The notes beneath the pieces were generated by a model. That model did no database searches and had not been told where the DNA came from. It saw only the letters and a program-made list of their open reading frames with translations. A stretch of 64,000 nucleotides of DNA from Dasania phycosphaerae (GTDB taxonomy: Bacteria; Pseudomonadota; Gammaproteobacteria; Pseudomonadales; Dasaniaceae), in assembly GCF_026891035.1 (NCBI RefSeq), contig NZ_JAPTGG010000017.1, positions 8,312 to 72,311 on the forward strand, in the 5' to 3' direction. Positions 1 through 9,194 of this stretch are shown here, piece after piece; the first letter of the stretch is position 1, and each line of letters begins with the position of its first letter. A program made the position numbers and the translations under genes.

Positions 1-376
1 CCACAATTACCACTAGCACCGCCACAATACCCAAGTAACGTTTTTTACAGGGCAGGTGTACCGGTTTGGGACGATTAATAATAGGTGCTGCACGCTCTAC
101 AAAATGCTCTTGCTGATACTGGGCTAACAAGGCTTGAGTATCCACCCCCAACAACTGAGCATAGTTACGCAGATAAGAGCGTATAAAAACATCGGCTTTA
201 AAGCAGGAAAAATTCTCTTGCTCTAAGGCTTCTATTTGATAAGCCATGATGCGTAGGCTATCGGCCGCAGCACTGGTGCTTAAGCCTTTCTTCTCGCGCG
301 CCTTGCGCAACTGCTCACCTATAGATTCACGCACTAACTCGTCAATCATACCGCTCACTTCTTGATTAACTTCCAT
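1..376 (-). CDS. rodZ: RodZ-like cytoskeleton/cell-shape protein, N-terminal part (runs off window)
   Basis: The reading frame opens at ATG 374-376 and is still open at base 1, so only about the first 125 residues are visible. Residues ~15-85 form a Cro/C1-type helix-turn-helix (KAREKKGLS, then LRIMAYQIEALEQ and FIRSYLRNYAQLL), the usual RodZ start. A proline-rich linker and the beginning of a membrane segment (RYLGIVAVLVVIV) follow. In the family the HTH binds MreB in the cytoplasm and the single TM segment anchors it for rod-shape maintenance. The start overlaps the end of the upstream pilW gene by 11 nt, so the two are probably translationally linked. The pilW-rodZ order is the one seen in Pseudomonas, which supports the call. 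The periplasmic domain cannot be checked. Confidence 0.88.
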   Translation of the reverse strand, partial: MEVNQEVSGMIDELVRESIGEQLRKAREKKGLSTSAAADSLRIMAYQIEALEQENFSCFKADVFIRSYLRNYAQLLGVDTQALLAQYQQEHFVERAAPIINRPKPVHLPCKKRYLGIVAVLVVIV

Positions 377-1169
377 GTAAAAACTCTTGTTTATAATCTA
401 AATATTGTTGTGAGCGCGGGTATAAGTTTTTTAAAGCCAAACCATAACTGGATATGGCATGCTTATCGTCAAACTGCTTGGCTAAACGCGCGCCTAGTAA
501 CAACGCAGTAGCCGATTTCGATTTAACCTTGCTGCCATAGCTGTCGTAATAACGCTGCGATAGCGCAAACTGCCCTAGGCGATAATAAACATCAGCCATT
601 TGTAAAATAAGTGCAGGGTGATGTCTGTCGCTCATTAAATAAGCGGTGCGAAAACTTTGCTCGGCATCTTCGTAGCGCATCATGGAGTAGTAACAGCGCC
701 CCAAATTAATAAAGGCCGTTTGACGGCGCTCATACAAAGTATCCTTTACTACCACTTCTAACTGCTCAGCGGCTTCGCTATAACGCTGTAAGGTGTATAA
801 AAACGAAGCGTAGTTCAACCTGGCCCGTGATAGTGATCGATCCAAGTCTATGGCTTCTTTAAAATGTTTTTCAGCGCGTTCGAATTCACCGGTATTTTGG
901 AATACCAGAGCCAGTGCCTCATGCACTTCCGCCGAGTCTTCGTCCAGCTCTAGGGCATTTTTTAAATGTCTCTTCGCCAGCTCCCATTTGCGCTCTGAGA
1001 TATAACGCTTGGCGAGTTGAATACTGTACTCCAGTGCTTTTTTATCATCCGTTTTTTCGGTAAACATGCCGGTTTCGGTGGTAACACAACCCACTAGCAA
1101 CAATGCCAAAAGCGTATGCGTGATAACACTGCGAATAATGACTAAGGTTTTATTATTATCTGTATTCAT
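366..1169 (-). CDS. pilW: Type IV pilus biogenesis/stability lipoprotein PilW (PilF), TPR protein
   Basis: 267 aa. The N-terminus has a hydrophobic segment ending in a lipobox (LLVGC, Cys about residue 28), so the product is probably an outer-membrane lipoprotein. The rest is a series of tetratricopeptide repeats (for example AKRHLKNALELDEDSAEVHEALALV and the repeats after it, A..Y...G.F..A pattern), as in the Pseudomonas PilF and Neisseria PilW pilotins. In those organisms the protein is needed for assembly or outer-membrane localisation of the PilQ secretin. The start lies 12 nt after the rlmN stop and the end overlaps rodZ. No strong Shine-Dalgarno is visible before the ATG. Family assignment is firm and the exact pilus role is inferred from synteny. 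Confidence 0.87.
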   Translation of the reverse strand: MNTDNNKTLVIIRSVITHTLLALLLVGCVTTETGMFTEKTDDKKALEYSIQLAKRYISERKWELAKRHLKNALELDEDSAEVHEALALVFQNTGEFERAEKHFKEAIDLDRSLSRARLNYASFLYTLQRYSEAAEQLEVVVKDTLYERRQTAFINLGRCYYSMMRYEDAEQSFRTAYLMSDRHHPALILQMADVYYRLGQFALSQRYYDSYGSKVKSKSATALLLGARLAKQFDDKHAISSYGLALKNLYPRSQQYLDYKQEFLHGS

Positions 1170-1181
1170 AGTATTTTTTGC

Positions 1182-2369
1182 TTAATTAATAATTCTGACC
1201 GGCGCTTCTTCATTGGCTAAACTCGCCTTGTAGCGTTCGCTACGTTTGGTGCGATCGGCCACCTGCCCCACTAGTTGCCCACAGGCGGCGTCTATATCAT
1301 CGCCGCGGGTAGTTCTAACTGTAGTCACAAAACCGGCATCAGTCATTACTTGCCAAAAACGCTGTATGGCGTTTTTGCTAGGACGCTGATAATCCGACTG
1401 CGGAAACGGGTTAAAGGGAATTAAATTCACCTTACAGGGGAAATCTTTTAATACTATGGCCAGTTCTTTGGCCTGTTCCACGCTGTCGTTAATGCCAGCC
1501 ATTAGAGTGTACTCTATAGTCACCACCCTATGGGTATCAGTTTGCTTGGCTATATATCGACGGCAGGCGTCCAATAAAGTTTCAATATTGTATTTGCGAT
1601 TAATGGGCACTAGCTCATTGCGCAATTCATCATTGGGGGCGTGCAATGAAATGGCCAGTGAAGCGGTACAAACATCACCCAGCTTATCCAGCGCAGGCAC
1701 TACCCCTGAGGTACTTAGGGTCACGCGGCGCTTAGAAATGCCGTAACCCAAGTCATCCATCATTAAATTAACAGCAGCCACTACATTATCGAAGTTAAGC
1801 AGCGGCTCGCCCATGCCCATCATCACCACATTGGTGACTACGCGTTTTTCGGTAGAGGGAAAGGCATCGTAAGATTTTATTGCCAACCAGACCTGGCCTA
1901 TGATTTCAGCGGCGGTTAAATCGCGCTGAAAGCCCTGTTTGCCGGTGGAGCAAAAGCTGCAATCCAGGCTGCAACCTACCTGTGATGAAACGCAGAGGGT
2001 AGCTCTGTCGCCATCGGGAATTAATACAGTCTCAACTAAACCGCCACCCTCAACGCGTATGGCCCATTTACGGGTACCGTCTTTAGAGTCGGCTTGCGTG
2101 ACTATTTCGGGGGGGCGTACTTCCGCGCAGGCTTTTAAGCGTTCGCGGAAGACTTTGCTGATATCGGTCATGGCATCAAAATCATTGATGCCACGGTGGT
2201 GTATCCACTTCATCATTTGCTGGGCGCGAAAAGGCTTTTCGCCCATGGATAACAAAAACTCTGTCATCTGCGCACGGGATAAGCCCAGCAAATTAATCTT
2301 GGCCTGCTCAGGCTCAGCACCCGCTTTGGCACTAGCATCGACAACTACAGGCGTTACAGATTCAGACAT
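1182..2369 (-). CDS. rlmN: RlmN dual-specificity rRNA/tRNA adenine-C2 methyltransferase
   Basis: Radical-SAM enzyme that methylates C2 of A2503 in 23S rRNA and A37 in some tRNAs. The radical-SAM cluster motif CSLDCSFC (Cys ~133, 137 and 140 from this start) is present, followed by the glycine-rich MMGMGEPLLNF motif and the S-adenosylmethionine region. The C-terminal part has the catalytic cysteine loop GDDIDAACGQL. I use the ATG at 2367-2369 (MSESVTP). The frame also opens at a TTG 15 nt upstream, but the ATG has a GAG-type ribosome site about 9 nt before it. 395 aa is slightly long for the family because of an Ala/Glu-rich N-terminal tail. It lies 31 nt after ndk. Confidence 0.96.
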   Translation of the reverse strand: MSESVTPVVVDASAKAGAEPEQAKINLLGLSRAQMTEFLLSMGEKPFRAQQMMKWIHHRGINDFDAMTDISKVFRERLKACAEVRPPEIVTQADSKDGTRKWAIRVEGGGLVETVLIPDGDRATLCVSSQVGCSLDCSFCSTGKQGFQRDLTAAEIIGQVWLAIKSYDAFPSTEKRVVTNVVMMGMGEPLLNFDNVVAAVNLMMDDLGYGISKRRVTLSTSGVVPALDKLGDVCTASLAISLHAPNDELRNELVPINRKYNIETLLDACRRYIAKQTDTHRVVTIEYTLMAGINDSVEQAKELAIVLKDFPCKVNLIPFNPFPQSDYQRPSKNAIQRFWQVMTDAGFVTTVRTTRGDDIDAACGQLVGQVADRTKRSERYKASLANEEAPVRIIN

Positions 2370-2400
2370 GGTTACACCACTCAATATTAGCTAAACCGGC

Positions 2401-2829
2401 TTAAGCGCGGTCGCAAATGTCGCTAGCTGCGAAGAAGTAAGCAATTTCGCGTGCTGCTGATTCAGGCGCATCAGAACCGTGTACGGCGTTAGCGTCTATA
2501 GATTCAGCGAAGTCAGCGCGTATAGTGCCCGCTTCTGCTTCTTGAGGGTTAGTAGCACCCATCAACTCACGGTTTTTTAATACTGCATTTTCGCCTTCTA
2601 ACACTTGCACCATTACGGGGCCAGAAGTCATAAATTCGATTAAAGCGGGGAAGAAAGGACGACCTTTATGCTCGGCGTAAAAGCCTTCTGCTTGCTCGCG
2701 GCTTAAACGCAACATTTTTGATGCAACCACTTTTAAGCCATTCTTTTCAAAACGGCTGTATATTTCACCAATGACGTTTTTAGCTACGGCGTCTGGTTTT
2801 ACGATAGAGAAAGTACGTTCTAGTGCCAT
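2401..2829 (-). CDS. ndk: Nucleoside diphosphate kinase
   Basis: 142 aa, the standard bacterial length. It transfers the gamma phosphate from NTPs to NDPs through a phosphohistidine. The N-terminal ERTFSIVKPDAV motif and the catalytic motif NAVHGSDAPESA with His117 are both present. The ATG at 2827-2829 is preceded by a strong GGGAGG ribosome site. The frame continues ten codons further upstream but that extension is not family-like. It sits between sufE (187 nt upstream) and rlmN, the same place it has next to the iron-sulfur operon in Pseudomonas. Confidence 0.97.
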   Translation of the reverse strand: MALERTFSIVKPDAVAKNVIGEIYSRFEKNGLKVVASKMLRLSREQAEGFYAEHKGRPFFPALIEFMTSGPVMVQVLEGENAVLKNRELMGATNPQEAEAGTIRADFAESIDANAVHGSDAPESAAREIAYFFAASDICDRA

Positions 2830-3016
2830 TAAGGCCTCCCAAATATTCAATAAGAACAATCAATAATAAAGCTGTGGGCCAGCATCCGGCCGGGCCCAAT
2901 AATAAAGCCCGCAGATTATACGCGGATTTGCCAGTGATTAGTATGCAAAGCCCGCTATAAATAGGGCTTAAATAGGAAAAAGCAGCCACCAGAGCGACTG
3001 CCATCAAGACCAACGC

Positions 3017-3433
3017 CTATGCGGCTACTGTCGCCTTGGCTATCGCTTGAATTTTGGCCACGATAGCTCTTAAACCGTTGCCTCTAGTGGGGCTTAAGTG
3101 GCGCTCTAAATCCAACTTTTGGAAATAGCTATCCACGTCAAAAGCTACTATGTCTTCGGGGCTTTTACCCGAATAGGCCGCCATCACCACTGCCAGCAGG
3201 CCACGCACAATATGGGCGTCGCTATCGACCACAAAATGCAGTACATCGTCCTGCAAATCCACATCTATCCACACGCTGCTTTGGCAACCCTTGACCAGAC
3301 GCTCGGGGGTACGCAGGCTCTCATCCATAGCCGGCAGGGCCTTGCCTAAATCGATGATGTACTTGTAGCGCTCTTCCCAATCATCGAAGAATTCCAAGTC
3401 CTCTAAAATTTCATCTGTACTGGGCAAAGCCAT
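3017..3433 (-). CDS. sufE: SufE cysteine-desulfuration protein
   Basis: 138 aa. SufE accepts persulfide sulfur from SufS and passes it to the SufBCD scaffold. The family motif around the sulfur-accepting cysteine, RLVKGCQSSVWI, is clear, as are the helical start (EILEDLEFFDDWEERYKYIIDLG) and the HLSPTRGNGL tail. I chose the ATG at 3431-3433 (MALPSTD), because this is where family members begin. An in-frame ATG 36 nt upstream would add MLGAKCQCKSVV, with two extra cysteines. Last gene of the suf run, 68 nt after sufT. Confidence 0.95.
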   Translation of the reverse strand: MALPSTDEILEDLEFFDDWEERYKYIIDLGKALPAMDESLRTPERLVKGCQSSVWIDVDLQDDVLHFVVDSDAHIVRGLLAVVMAAYSGKSPEDIVAFDVDSYFQKLDLERHLSPTRGNGLRAIVAKIQAIAKATVAA

Positions 3434-3501
3434 AACTACACTCTTACATTGACATTTAGCGCCTAGCATAAGCGCTTGTTATTACAGGGGTTTTCAGGTT
3501 A

Positions 3502-4035
3502 CTAGAAAAACATACCGGTTTCTAGCTGGGCCTCTTCCGACATCATTTCTTTGGACCAGGGCGGATCAAACACCAGCTCCACATTGACGGTTTTCACATT
3601 AGGCACGATGGCGACGCGATATTCCACATCCCCCACCAATACCGGCCCCATGCCACAACCGGGGGCGGTTAGGGTCATTTGTATATCGACTCGGCCTGCC
3701 TCTTGATCAATGCTCACGCCGTAGACCAAGCCCAATGACAGCAGGCTCACGGGTATCTCAGGGTCAAAAATACTGTCCAACGCCTGCCACACATAATCTT
3801 CGTTAATCAGGCCAGAGCCATCGTCTTCAAAGTGCAACTGCTCGGGCTCATAGCCTATGGCTGAGGCATCAGTGCCATCTATGCGCAGCATATTGCCCTG
3901 CCAGGTTACTGTGTAATTACCACCTAGGGTTTGGTTAATGGTAACAAACTGGCCGCCGGGGATAATCACCTTGTCACCAGAAGGCACACGTCGCGCGGGG
4001 CAATCGTGCTTGGTGACTGTCATGTTTTGTTGCAT
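3502..4035 (-). CDS. sufT: SufT, MIP18/DUF59 Fe-S assembly protein
   Basis: 177 aa. The C-terminal half is a DUF59/MIP18 domain (FDPEIPVSLLSLGLVYGVSI, then LTAPGCGMGPVLV with the conserved cysteine). The N-terminal half is the extension typical of bacterial SufT. In the family it is an auxiliary maturation factor for iron-sulfur proteins rather than part of the core scaffold. It lies 33 nt after sufA and 68 nt before sufE. The ATG at 4033-4035 has only a weak, distant AGG upstream. A second ATG four codons in has no ribosome site either. Confidence 0.9.
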   Translation of the reverse strand: MQQNMTVTKHDCPARRVPSGDKVIIPGGQFVTINQTLGGNYTVTWQGNMLRIDGTDASAIGYEPEQLHFEDDGSGLINEDYVWQALDSIFDPEIPVSLLSLGLVYGVSIDQEAGRVDIQMTLTAPGCGMGPVLVGDVEYRVAIVPNVKTVNVELVFDPPWSKEMMSEEAQLETGMFF

Positions 4036-4068
4036 AGGGCTATAACCTGAACTTGAACCTGAAAACGC

Positions 4069-4428
4069 TTACTCGCTAACGCTAAAGCTTTCGCCGCAGC
4101 CACACTCGGCAACAACATTGGGATTGTTAAACTTAACCACCTGATTGACCCCCTCGGTTACTAGGTCTATCTCAGTGCCACGCAATAAGGCTAGTGCCTT
4201 GCCATCTACCGCCAAGGTAATCGCATCCGCAGGGGTTAATATCTCATCCCCTTCTTGTGGTCCGTCCACCAAGTCCAATACATAGGCGTAACCGGTACAA
4301 CCACTGGTTTTGGTGCTTAAACGGATAATCTTGTCGCCAGCTTGGGCTATTTTTTGGCCAAAGTGCTGGGCCGCAGCGGCTGTCATCGTCACCGCCTGCG
4401 CATTGGGATCAAAACTCGCTACTGTCAT
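4069..4428 (-). CDS. sufA: A-type Fe-S carrier SufA (IscA/HesB family)
   Basis: 119 aa. The three conserved cysteines of A-type carriers are present, one in KTSGCTGYAYVLD and two in the C-terminal ECGCGESF. These proteins bind a [2Fe-2S] or [4Fe-4S] cluster and carry it from the scaffold to apo-enzymes. A GGAGAG ribosome site precedes the ATG. It lies between sufS (26 nt) and sufT (33 nt). The name SufA rather than IscA is based on its place in the suf genes. Sequence alone cannot separate the two. Confidence 0.93.
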   Translation of the reverse strand: MTVASFDPNAQAVTMTAAAAQHFGQKIAQAGDKIIRLSTKTSGCTGYAYVLDLVDGPQEGDEILTPADAITLAVDGKALALLRGTEIDLVTEGVNQVVKFNNPNVVAECGCGESFSVSE

Positions 4429-4454
4429 TTCATCTCTCCACTCACCTTTTTTTA

Positions 4455-5675
4455 TTAGGCGAGCATCATTTTAACCTTGCTTAAACCGGCGAACAGGGCG
4501 TCCACTTCAGCCAAGGTGTTGTATATAGAAAACGAAGCCCTAGCTGTACCCGGCACACCTAAGCGCCCCATTAAAGGCTCGGCGCAGTGATGGCCGGTGC
4601 GTATGGCTATGCCCTGCCTATCCAGTAAAAACCCTATGTCTGCCGGGTGCCCGGCATCCATTACAAAGCTGAGCACACCCATTTTCTGCTGAGCGCTACC
4701 CACTATGCGTAAACCTTCAAAAGCTTCGGCCTGCTCGGTGGCACTGGCTAGCAGGGCCGCCTCGTGTGCGGCCAGTGCGGCCATATCTAAAGCCATAAAC
4801 CAGCGTATTGCCTCACCGGTAGCAATCACCCCGGCTATATGGGGTGTGCCAGCCTCTAGGCGATAGGGCAATACATTCCACTGCGCGTCCTGGTAGCTGA
4901 CCGAGCTAATCATCTCGCCGCCCACCTGCCATACTGGCCAGCTCGCTAATAGCTCCTGCCTGCCCCACAACACGCCCACCCCAGTGGGGCCAAAAAGCTT
5001 ATGAGCGGAGAAAGCGTAAAAATCGCAGCCTAACTCCTGCACATTAACCGGGCCGTGCGCTATACCCTGGGCACCATCTACCAACACCAAGGCATTAACT
5101 GCCTTGGCCTTAGCGATTAGACTTTTAATCGGGTTTAAGGTGCCCAAAGCATTAGACACCTGCGGAAAGGCGACAAACTTGGTATTGCTATTAAGCAACT
5201 GCTCGTAGGCATCCAGCATTAACTCACCGGCGTCATTAATGGGCGCGATTTTTAAGCTCGCCCCTGCCCGCTTACAAGCCTGCTGCCAAGTAATTAGATT
5301 GGCGTGGTGCTCCATCTCGGTCACCAACACTTCATCACCGGGCTTAAGCATTTGCCCTAAACCATTGGCGACGATATTGATGGCTTCGGTGGTGCCCCCC
5401 GTCCAGATAACTTCTTCCCGCGCGTTGGCCTGTAAAAACTCGGCCACGGTATCGCGTGCGCCCTCGTATAAACGGGTAGCCTCATCGGCCAAGCGGTGAG
5501 CGCCACGGTGCACATTAGAGTTACAAGTGCTGTAGTAATTAACTATGGCGTCTATGACACACTGCGGCTTTTGCGTGGTGGCGGCATTATCTAAATAAAC
5601 CAGCGGCTGACCATCAATTTGTCGCGACAAAATAGGAAACTGCTCACGTATGGCATTTACATCAAAACTCATCAT
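4455..5675 (-). CDS. sufS: SufS class-II cysteine desulfurase
   Basis: 406 aa PLP enzyme that removes sulfur from cysteine as an enzyme-bound persulfide. The PLP lysine is in FSAHKLFGPTGVG. The active-site cysteine lies in the short loop RTGHHCAEPLM, diagnostic of group II (SufS/CsdA) enzymes, which depend on SufE. The first residues (NAIREQFPILSRQ, then PLVYLDNAATTQKP) are typical. Two adjacent ATGs (5675 and 5672) are both possible, with an AGG 5-8 nt upstream. It starts about 10 nt after the sufD stop. Confidence 0.97.
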   Translation of the reverse strand: MMSFDVNAIREQFPILSRQIDGQPLVYLDNAATTQKPQCVIDAIVNYYSTCNSNVHRGAHRLADEATRLYEGARDTVAEFLQANAREEVIWTGGTTEAINIVANGLGQMLKPGDEVLVTEMEHHANLITWQQACKRAGASLKIAPINDAGELMLDAYEQLLNSNTKFVAFPQVSNALGTLNPIKSLIAKAKAVNALVLVDGAQGIAHGPVNVQELGCDFYAFSAHKLFGPTGVGVLWGRQELLASWPVWQVGGEMISSVSYQDAQWNVLPYRLEAGTPHIAGVIATGEAIRWFMALDMAALAAHEAALLASATEQAEAFEGLRIVGSAQQKMGVLSFVMDAGHPADIGFLLDRQGIAIRTGHHCAEPLMGRLGVPGTARASFSIYNTLAEVDALFAGLSKVKMMLA

Positions 5676-5685
5676 CGCGGCCTGT

Positions 5686-6942
5686 TTAGTTTACTTCCAT
5701 TTTGGCAAAGCGCTGGCGCAATTGCGGGCGCAACCATTCTGCCAATGCAGCATTGGGCATTTGATCAACCAATTCATTAATAAAACCAAAGTTGAGCATC
5801 ACCTGCGCCTGCGCGCGATCAACACCGCGCGACTGCATATAGTACAGGGCTTTTTTATCTATCTCGGCAATGGTGGCACCGTGAGCACAGCGCACATCAT
5901 CGGCGTAAATTTCTAGCTCGGGCTTGGTGTTAATCACAGCTTTGTTAGACATTAACAAATTGCGATTATTTAATTCTGCCAAGGTTTTTTGCGCATCGCG
6001 GTGTATATGTATACGGCCATTAAACACGGCTGTTGCACTATCACCCACTATGCCACGCACGTTTTCTTCGGTAGTGCCGTGGGGCTGAGCGTGTTCTATG
6101 GTGCTGTGCAAATCAAATAACTCTTCGCCATCCAATAAGTAAATAGCATTGAGTTTGGCAAAGGCGTGCTCGCCACCGTGAGTTACATCTACATCCAACC
6201 GCGACAGGCTGCTACCAAAACCAACCAAAGTGCTGTTGAGCTGTGAACGGTTAGCCAACTGAAAATGGCTACCCCCTACACTCATGGCCTTATCGGTTTG
6301 CAGGGCAAATCGGTAGTGCTCTAGGCTGGCGTCGTCGGCTATATCATATTCAGCAAAGGCGGTGTTAAAACTATAGGCATCGCCTATGGTTTGCTCTACC
6401 ACGGTTAGCGAGGCTTGTTGCGCCACACGCACCAGCACCCGGTTATGCGCTTCGGCATTTTCGCTAAGTTGATTAACAATGCGCACCGGCGCCGTAATCT
6501 TCGCACTCGCTGCTACATCTATAATCACACCCTCGGTGGCTAAGGCATCGTTAACCAAACCAAATAAATGGCGGCTGGGCTTGATGGCCGCAAAGGCCTG
6601 CAAAGCCCAAGTTTTATCAGCCTCACTCACGTCTGCTAGCTGGGTAATGTGTAAGCCTTGTGGCAAGTTCGCAGTGGATTGCTCGGCAGCAAAACGACCA
6701 TTAATAAAAACCAAGTCTATAGATTCTAAGCCAGCAATTGCCGTTACCGCCGCCTCGACATCAGCCGGTGCTGCAAACTGGGCGTTTTCCACCGCTCTTA
6801 AAGGGGTGTACTTCCACGCCTCGGTTTTACGATTAGGCCATTTGGCATCACGCAACAAAGCCAGTGACTGTTCACGCTTGGGGCTAAGCCAGTCATCAAC
6901 AGACTGGGCTCGGCTCAATACTGTATTTAACCACTCACTCAT
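5686..6942 (-). CDS. sufD: SufD Fe-S scaffold subunit
   Basis: 418 aa, a beta-helix protein of the SufBC2D complex. The SufB/SufD core signature is at the C-terminal side (SDATAVFNGRIHIHRDAQKT-like region, then EIYADDVRCAHGATIAEID with the conserved C and H). The N-terminal part has WPNRKTEAWKYTPL, typical of SufD. Its ATG overlaps the sufC stop by 4 nt (ATGA), which indicates translational coupling. Length is near the E. coli protein (423 aa). Confidence 0.96.
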   Translation of the reverse strand: MSEWLNTVLSRAQSVDDWLSPKREQSLALLRDAKWPNRKTEAWKYTPLRAVENAQFAAPADVEAAVTAIAGLESIDLVFINGRFAAEQSTANLPQGLHITQLADVSEADKTWALQAFAAIKPSRHLFGLVNDALATEGVIIDVAASAKITAPVRIVNQLSENAEAHNRVLVRVAQQASLTVVEQTIGDAYSFNTAFAEYDIADDASLEHYRFALQTDKAMSVGGSHFQLANRSQLNSTLVGFGSSLSRLDVDVTHGGEHAFAKLNAIYLLDGEELFDLHSTIEHAQPHGTTEENVRGIVGDSATAVFNGRIHIHRDAQKTLAELNNRNLLMSNKAVINTKPELEIYADDVRCAHGATIAEIDKKALYYMQSRGVDRAQAQVMLNFGFINELVDQMPNAALAEWLRPQLRQRFAKMEVN

Positions 6943-7712
6943 ACTTGTAAACCTTCGGCATCATCTTCTGGCTGTTTGTTTAACCAAGCATAACCCTGCT
7001 CTTCCAGCTCTAAAGCTAAAGAAGCATCGCCACTTTTCACAATTTTGCCGTCGGATAATACGTGTACAAAATCAGGCTTAATATAATCCAGTAAGCGCTG
7101 ATAGTGAGTTACTACTATAAAACCGCGGTCGGGTGAGCGTAAGCTGTTCACCCCTTTGGCTACCACTTGCAGGGCATCTATATCCAAGCCTGAGTCAGAC
7201 TCATCCAAGATGCATAACTTGGGCTGTAGCAATAACATTTGTAAAATTTCGTTGCGTTTTTTCTCGCCGCCGGAGAAACCTTCATTCACGCCGCGCTTTA
7301 AAAACTCTATAGGCAGGTTTACTTGTTTGCTGGCTTCTCTGGCCATTTTTAAAAACTCGGCTGAGCTTAGCGCCTCTTCACCACGGGCTTCACGCTGCGC
7401 ATCCACAGCTGCCTTTAAAAATTCCAAGTTGCTTACACCGGGAATTTCCACGGGGTACTGAAAGGCTAAAAACAAACCGGCTTTGGCGCGCTCTTCTATA
7501 TCCATATCCAACAGGTCAGCGCCCTGTAAGCTGGCACTACCGTCTTGTACGCTATAACCTTCACGGCCAGACAGCACATAACCCAAGGTACTTTTACCGG
7601 CACCGTTAGGTCCCATAATGGCATGAACTTCGCCAGGCTTAACCTCAAGGTTTAAGCCTTTAAGAATTTGCTTTTCTTCAACACTGGCATGTAAATTTTT
7701 AATTGATAACAT
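6939..7712 (-). CDS. sufC: SufC Fe-S assembly ATPase (ABC type)
   Basis: 257 aa soluble ABC ATPase of the SufBCD scaffold. Walker A GPNGAGKSTL, signature FSGGEKKRNEI, Walker B CILDESDSGLD and the switch histidine in VVTHYQRLL are all present. The Asp in Walker B followed by SDSGLD is the SufC form. I chose ATG 7710-7712 (MLSIKNLHA) because AGGA lies 6 nt upstream. An ATG two codons earlier abuts the AGGA directly and is too close. It follows sufB by 28 nt and overlaps sufD by 4 nt. Confidence 0.97.
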   Translation of the reverse strand: MLSIKNLHASVEEKQILKGLNLEVKPGEVHAIMGPNGAGKSTLGYVLSGREGYSVQDGSASLQGADLLDMDIEERAKAGLFLAFQYPVEIPGVSNLEFLKAAVDAQREARGEEALSSAEFLKMAREASKQVNLPIEFLKRGVNEGFSGGEKKRNEILQMLLLQPKLCILDESDSGLDIDALQVVAKGVNSLRSPDRGFIVVTHYQRLLDYIKPDFVHVLSDGKIVKSGDASLALELEEQGYAWLNKQPEDDAEGLQV

Positions 7713-7740
7713 TGTCATTCCTAAATCTGTAATAAGCGGC

Positions 7741-9177
7741 TTAACCCACCGAACCTTCAAGGCTAATCTCTAATAACTTGCCCGCCTCTACAGCGAACTC
7801 CATAGGCAATTCTTTAAATACTTCTTTGCAAAAACCATTAACTATCATGGACACCGCTTTCTCGGCATCTAGGCCGCGCTGCTGGCATAAAAACATTTGA
7901 TCATCACTCACCTTAGAGGTGGTCGCCTCATGCTCTACGATGGCGGTGGGATTGCGGCTTTCCACATAGGGAAAGGTGTGCGCGCCGCACTTATCACCAA
8001 TTAACAGCGAGTCACACTGGGTAAAATTACGCGCGCCTTCTGCACCGGGGTTCATGCGCACTAAACCGCGGTAACTATTGTTACTGCGCCCCGCCGAAAT
8101 ACCTTTAGAGATAATGGTGGACTTAGTATTTTTACCCAGATGTATCATCTTGGTACCTGTATCGGCTTGCTGCATGCCGCGGGTTAAGGCCACTGAGTAA
8201 AACTCACCTACGCTATTATCGCCGCGTAAAATACAGCTGGGGTATTTCCAGGTTACTGCCGAACCGGTCTCTACTTGAGTCCAAGAAATTTTGGCATTTT
8301 TATGGCAAACTCCGCGCTTGGTTACAAAGTTATAAATACCACCCTTGCCCTCTTCATCACCGGGGTACCAGTTTTGCACGGTAGAGTATTTGATTTCGGC
8401 ATCGTCTAAGCAAACCAACTCCACCACCGCGGCGTGCAATTGATTTTCATCGCGCTGCGGCGCAGTACAACCCTCTAGGTAACTTACATGGCTACCTTCA
8501 TCGGCAATAATCAAGGTACGCTCAAACTGACCGGTGTTCATTTCGTTAATGCGGAAGTAGGTCGATAACTCCATGGGGCAGCGTGTGCCTTTGGGTATGT
8601 ACACAAAAGAACCGTCAGTAAATACAGCGCAGTTTAAGGCGGCAAAGTAATTATCTTTTTGCGGCACCACACTGCCTAAGTATTTTTTAACCAGCTCGGG
8701 GTATTCCTGTATGGCTTCAGAGATGGGGCAAAAGATAACGCCCGACTCGGCCAGTTTTTCGCGAAAGGTGGTGATTACAGAAACCGAATCATAAACCACA
8801 TCCACCGCCACACCGGCCAGCATTTGCTGCTCTAATAAAGGTATGCCTAATTTCTCGTAGGTAGCCAGCAACTCTGGATCCACATCATCCAAAGACTTGG
8901 GCCTATCGGCCAAGCTTTTAGGGGCGGAGTAGTAGGAGATAGCCTGAAAATCTATCTTGGGATATTGCACATGCGCCCAGTCTGGCTCTTCCATTTCCAA
9001 CCAACTGGCATAGGCTTTTAGACGCCACTCTAGCATCCACTCGGGCTCTTTTTTCATCGCCGAGATACGACGAATCACATCCTCGTTTAAACCCGGTGCA
9101 AAGGTTTCTGACTCTATGTCGGAAACAAAACCCGCTTCGTATTCGCGCGCTAACGCTCTGTTAATTTCTTCAGTCAT
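7741..9177 (-). CDS. sufB: SufB Fe-S scaffold subunit
   Basis: 478 aa, the cluster-building subunit of SufBC2D. Family stretches are easy to see: KKEPEWMLEWRLKAY near the N-terminus, YIPKGTRCPMELSTYFRIN, and the C-terminal beta-helix with NPTAIVEHEATTSKVSDDQ. The conserved cysteine is in RNFTQCDSLLIG. A GAGAAG ribosome site precedes the ATG. It follows iscS by 17 nt and precedes sufC by 28 nt. Confidence 0.97.
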   Translation of the reverse strand: MTEEINRALAREYEAGFVSDIESETFAPGLNEDVIRRISAMKKEPEWMLEWRLKAYASWLEMEEPDWAHVQYPKIDFQAISYYSAPKSLADRPKSLDDVDPELLATYEKLGIPLLEQQMLAGVAVDVVYDSVSVITTFREKLAESGVIFCPISEAIQEYPELVKKYLGSVVPQKDNYFAALNCAVFTDGSFVYIPKGTRCPMELSTYFRINEMNTGQFERTLIIADEGSHVSYLEGCTAPQRDENQLHAAVVELVCLDDAEIKYSTVQNWYPGDEEGKGGIYNFVTKRGVCHKNAKISWTQVETGSAVTWKYPSCILRGDNSVGEFYSVALTRGMQQADTGTKMIHLGKNTKSTIISKGISAGRSNNSYRGLVRMNPGAEGARNFTQCDSLLIGDKCGAHTFPYVESRNPTAIVEHEATTSKVSDDQMFLCQQRGLDAEKAVSMIVNGFCKEVFKELPMEFAVEAGKLLEISLEGSVG

Positions 9178-9194
9178 AATACTTCTCTATAGCT

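Noticed and set aside
2780..3013. 77-codon minus-strand ORF between sufE and ndk
   Set aside because: It overlaps the ndk start out of frame, has no ribosome site or recognisable domain, and covers the region where an ndk promoter is expected.
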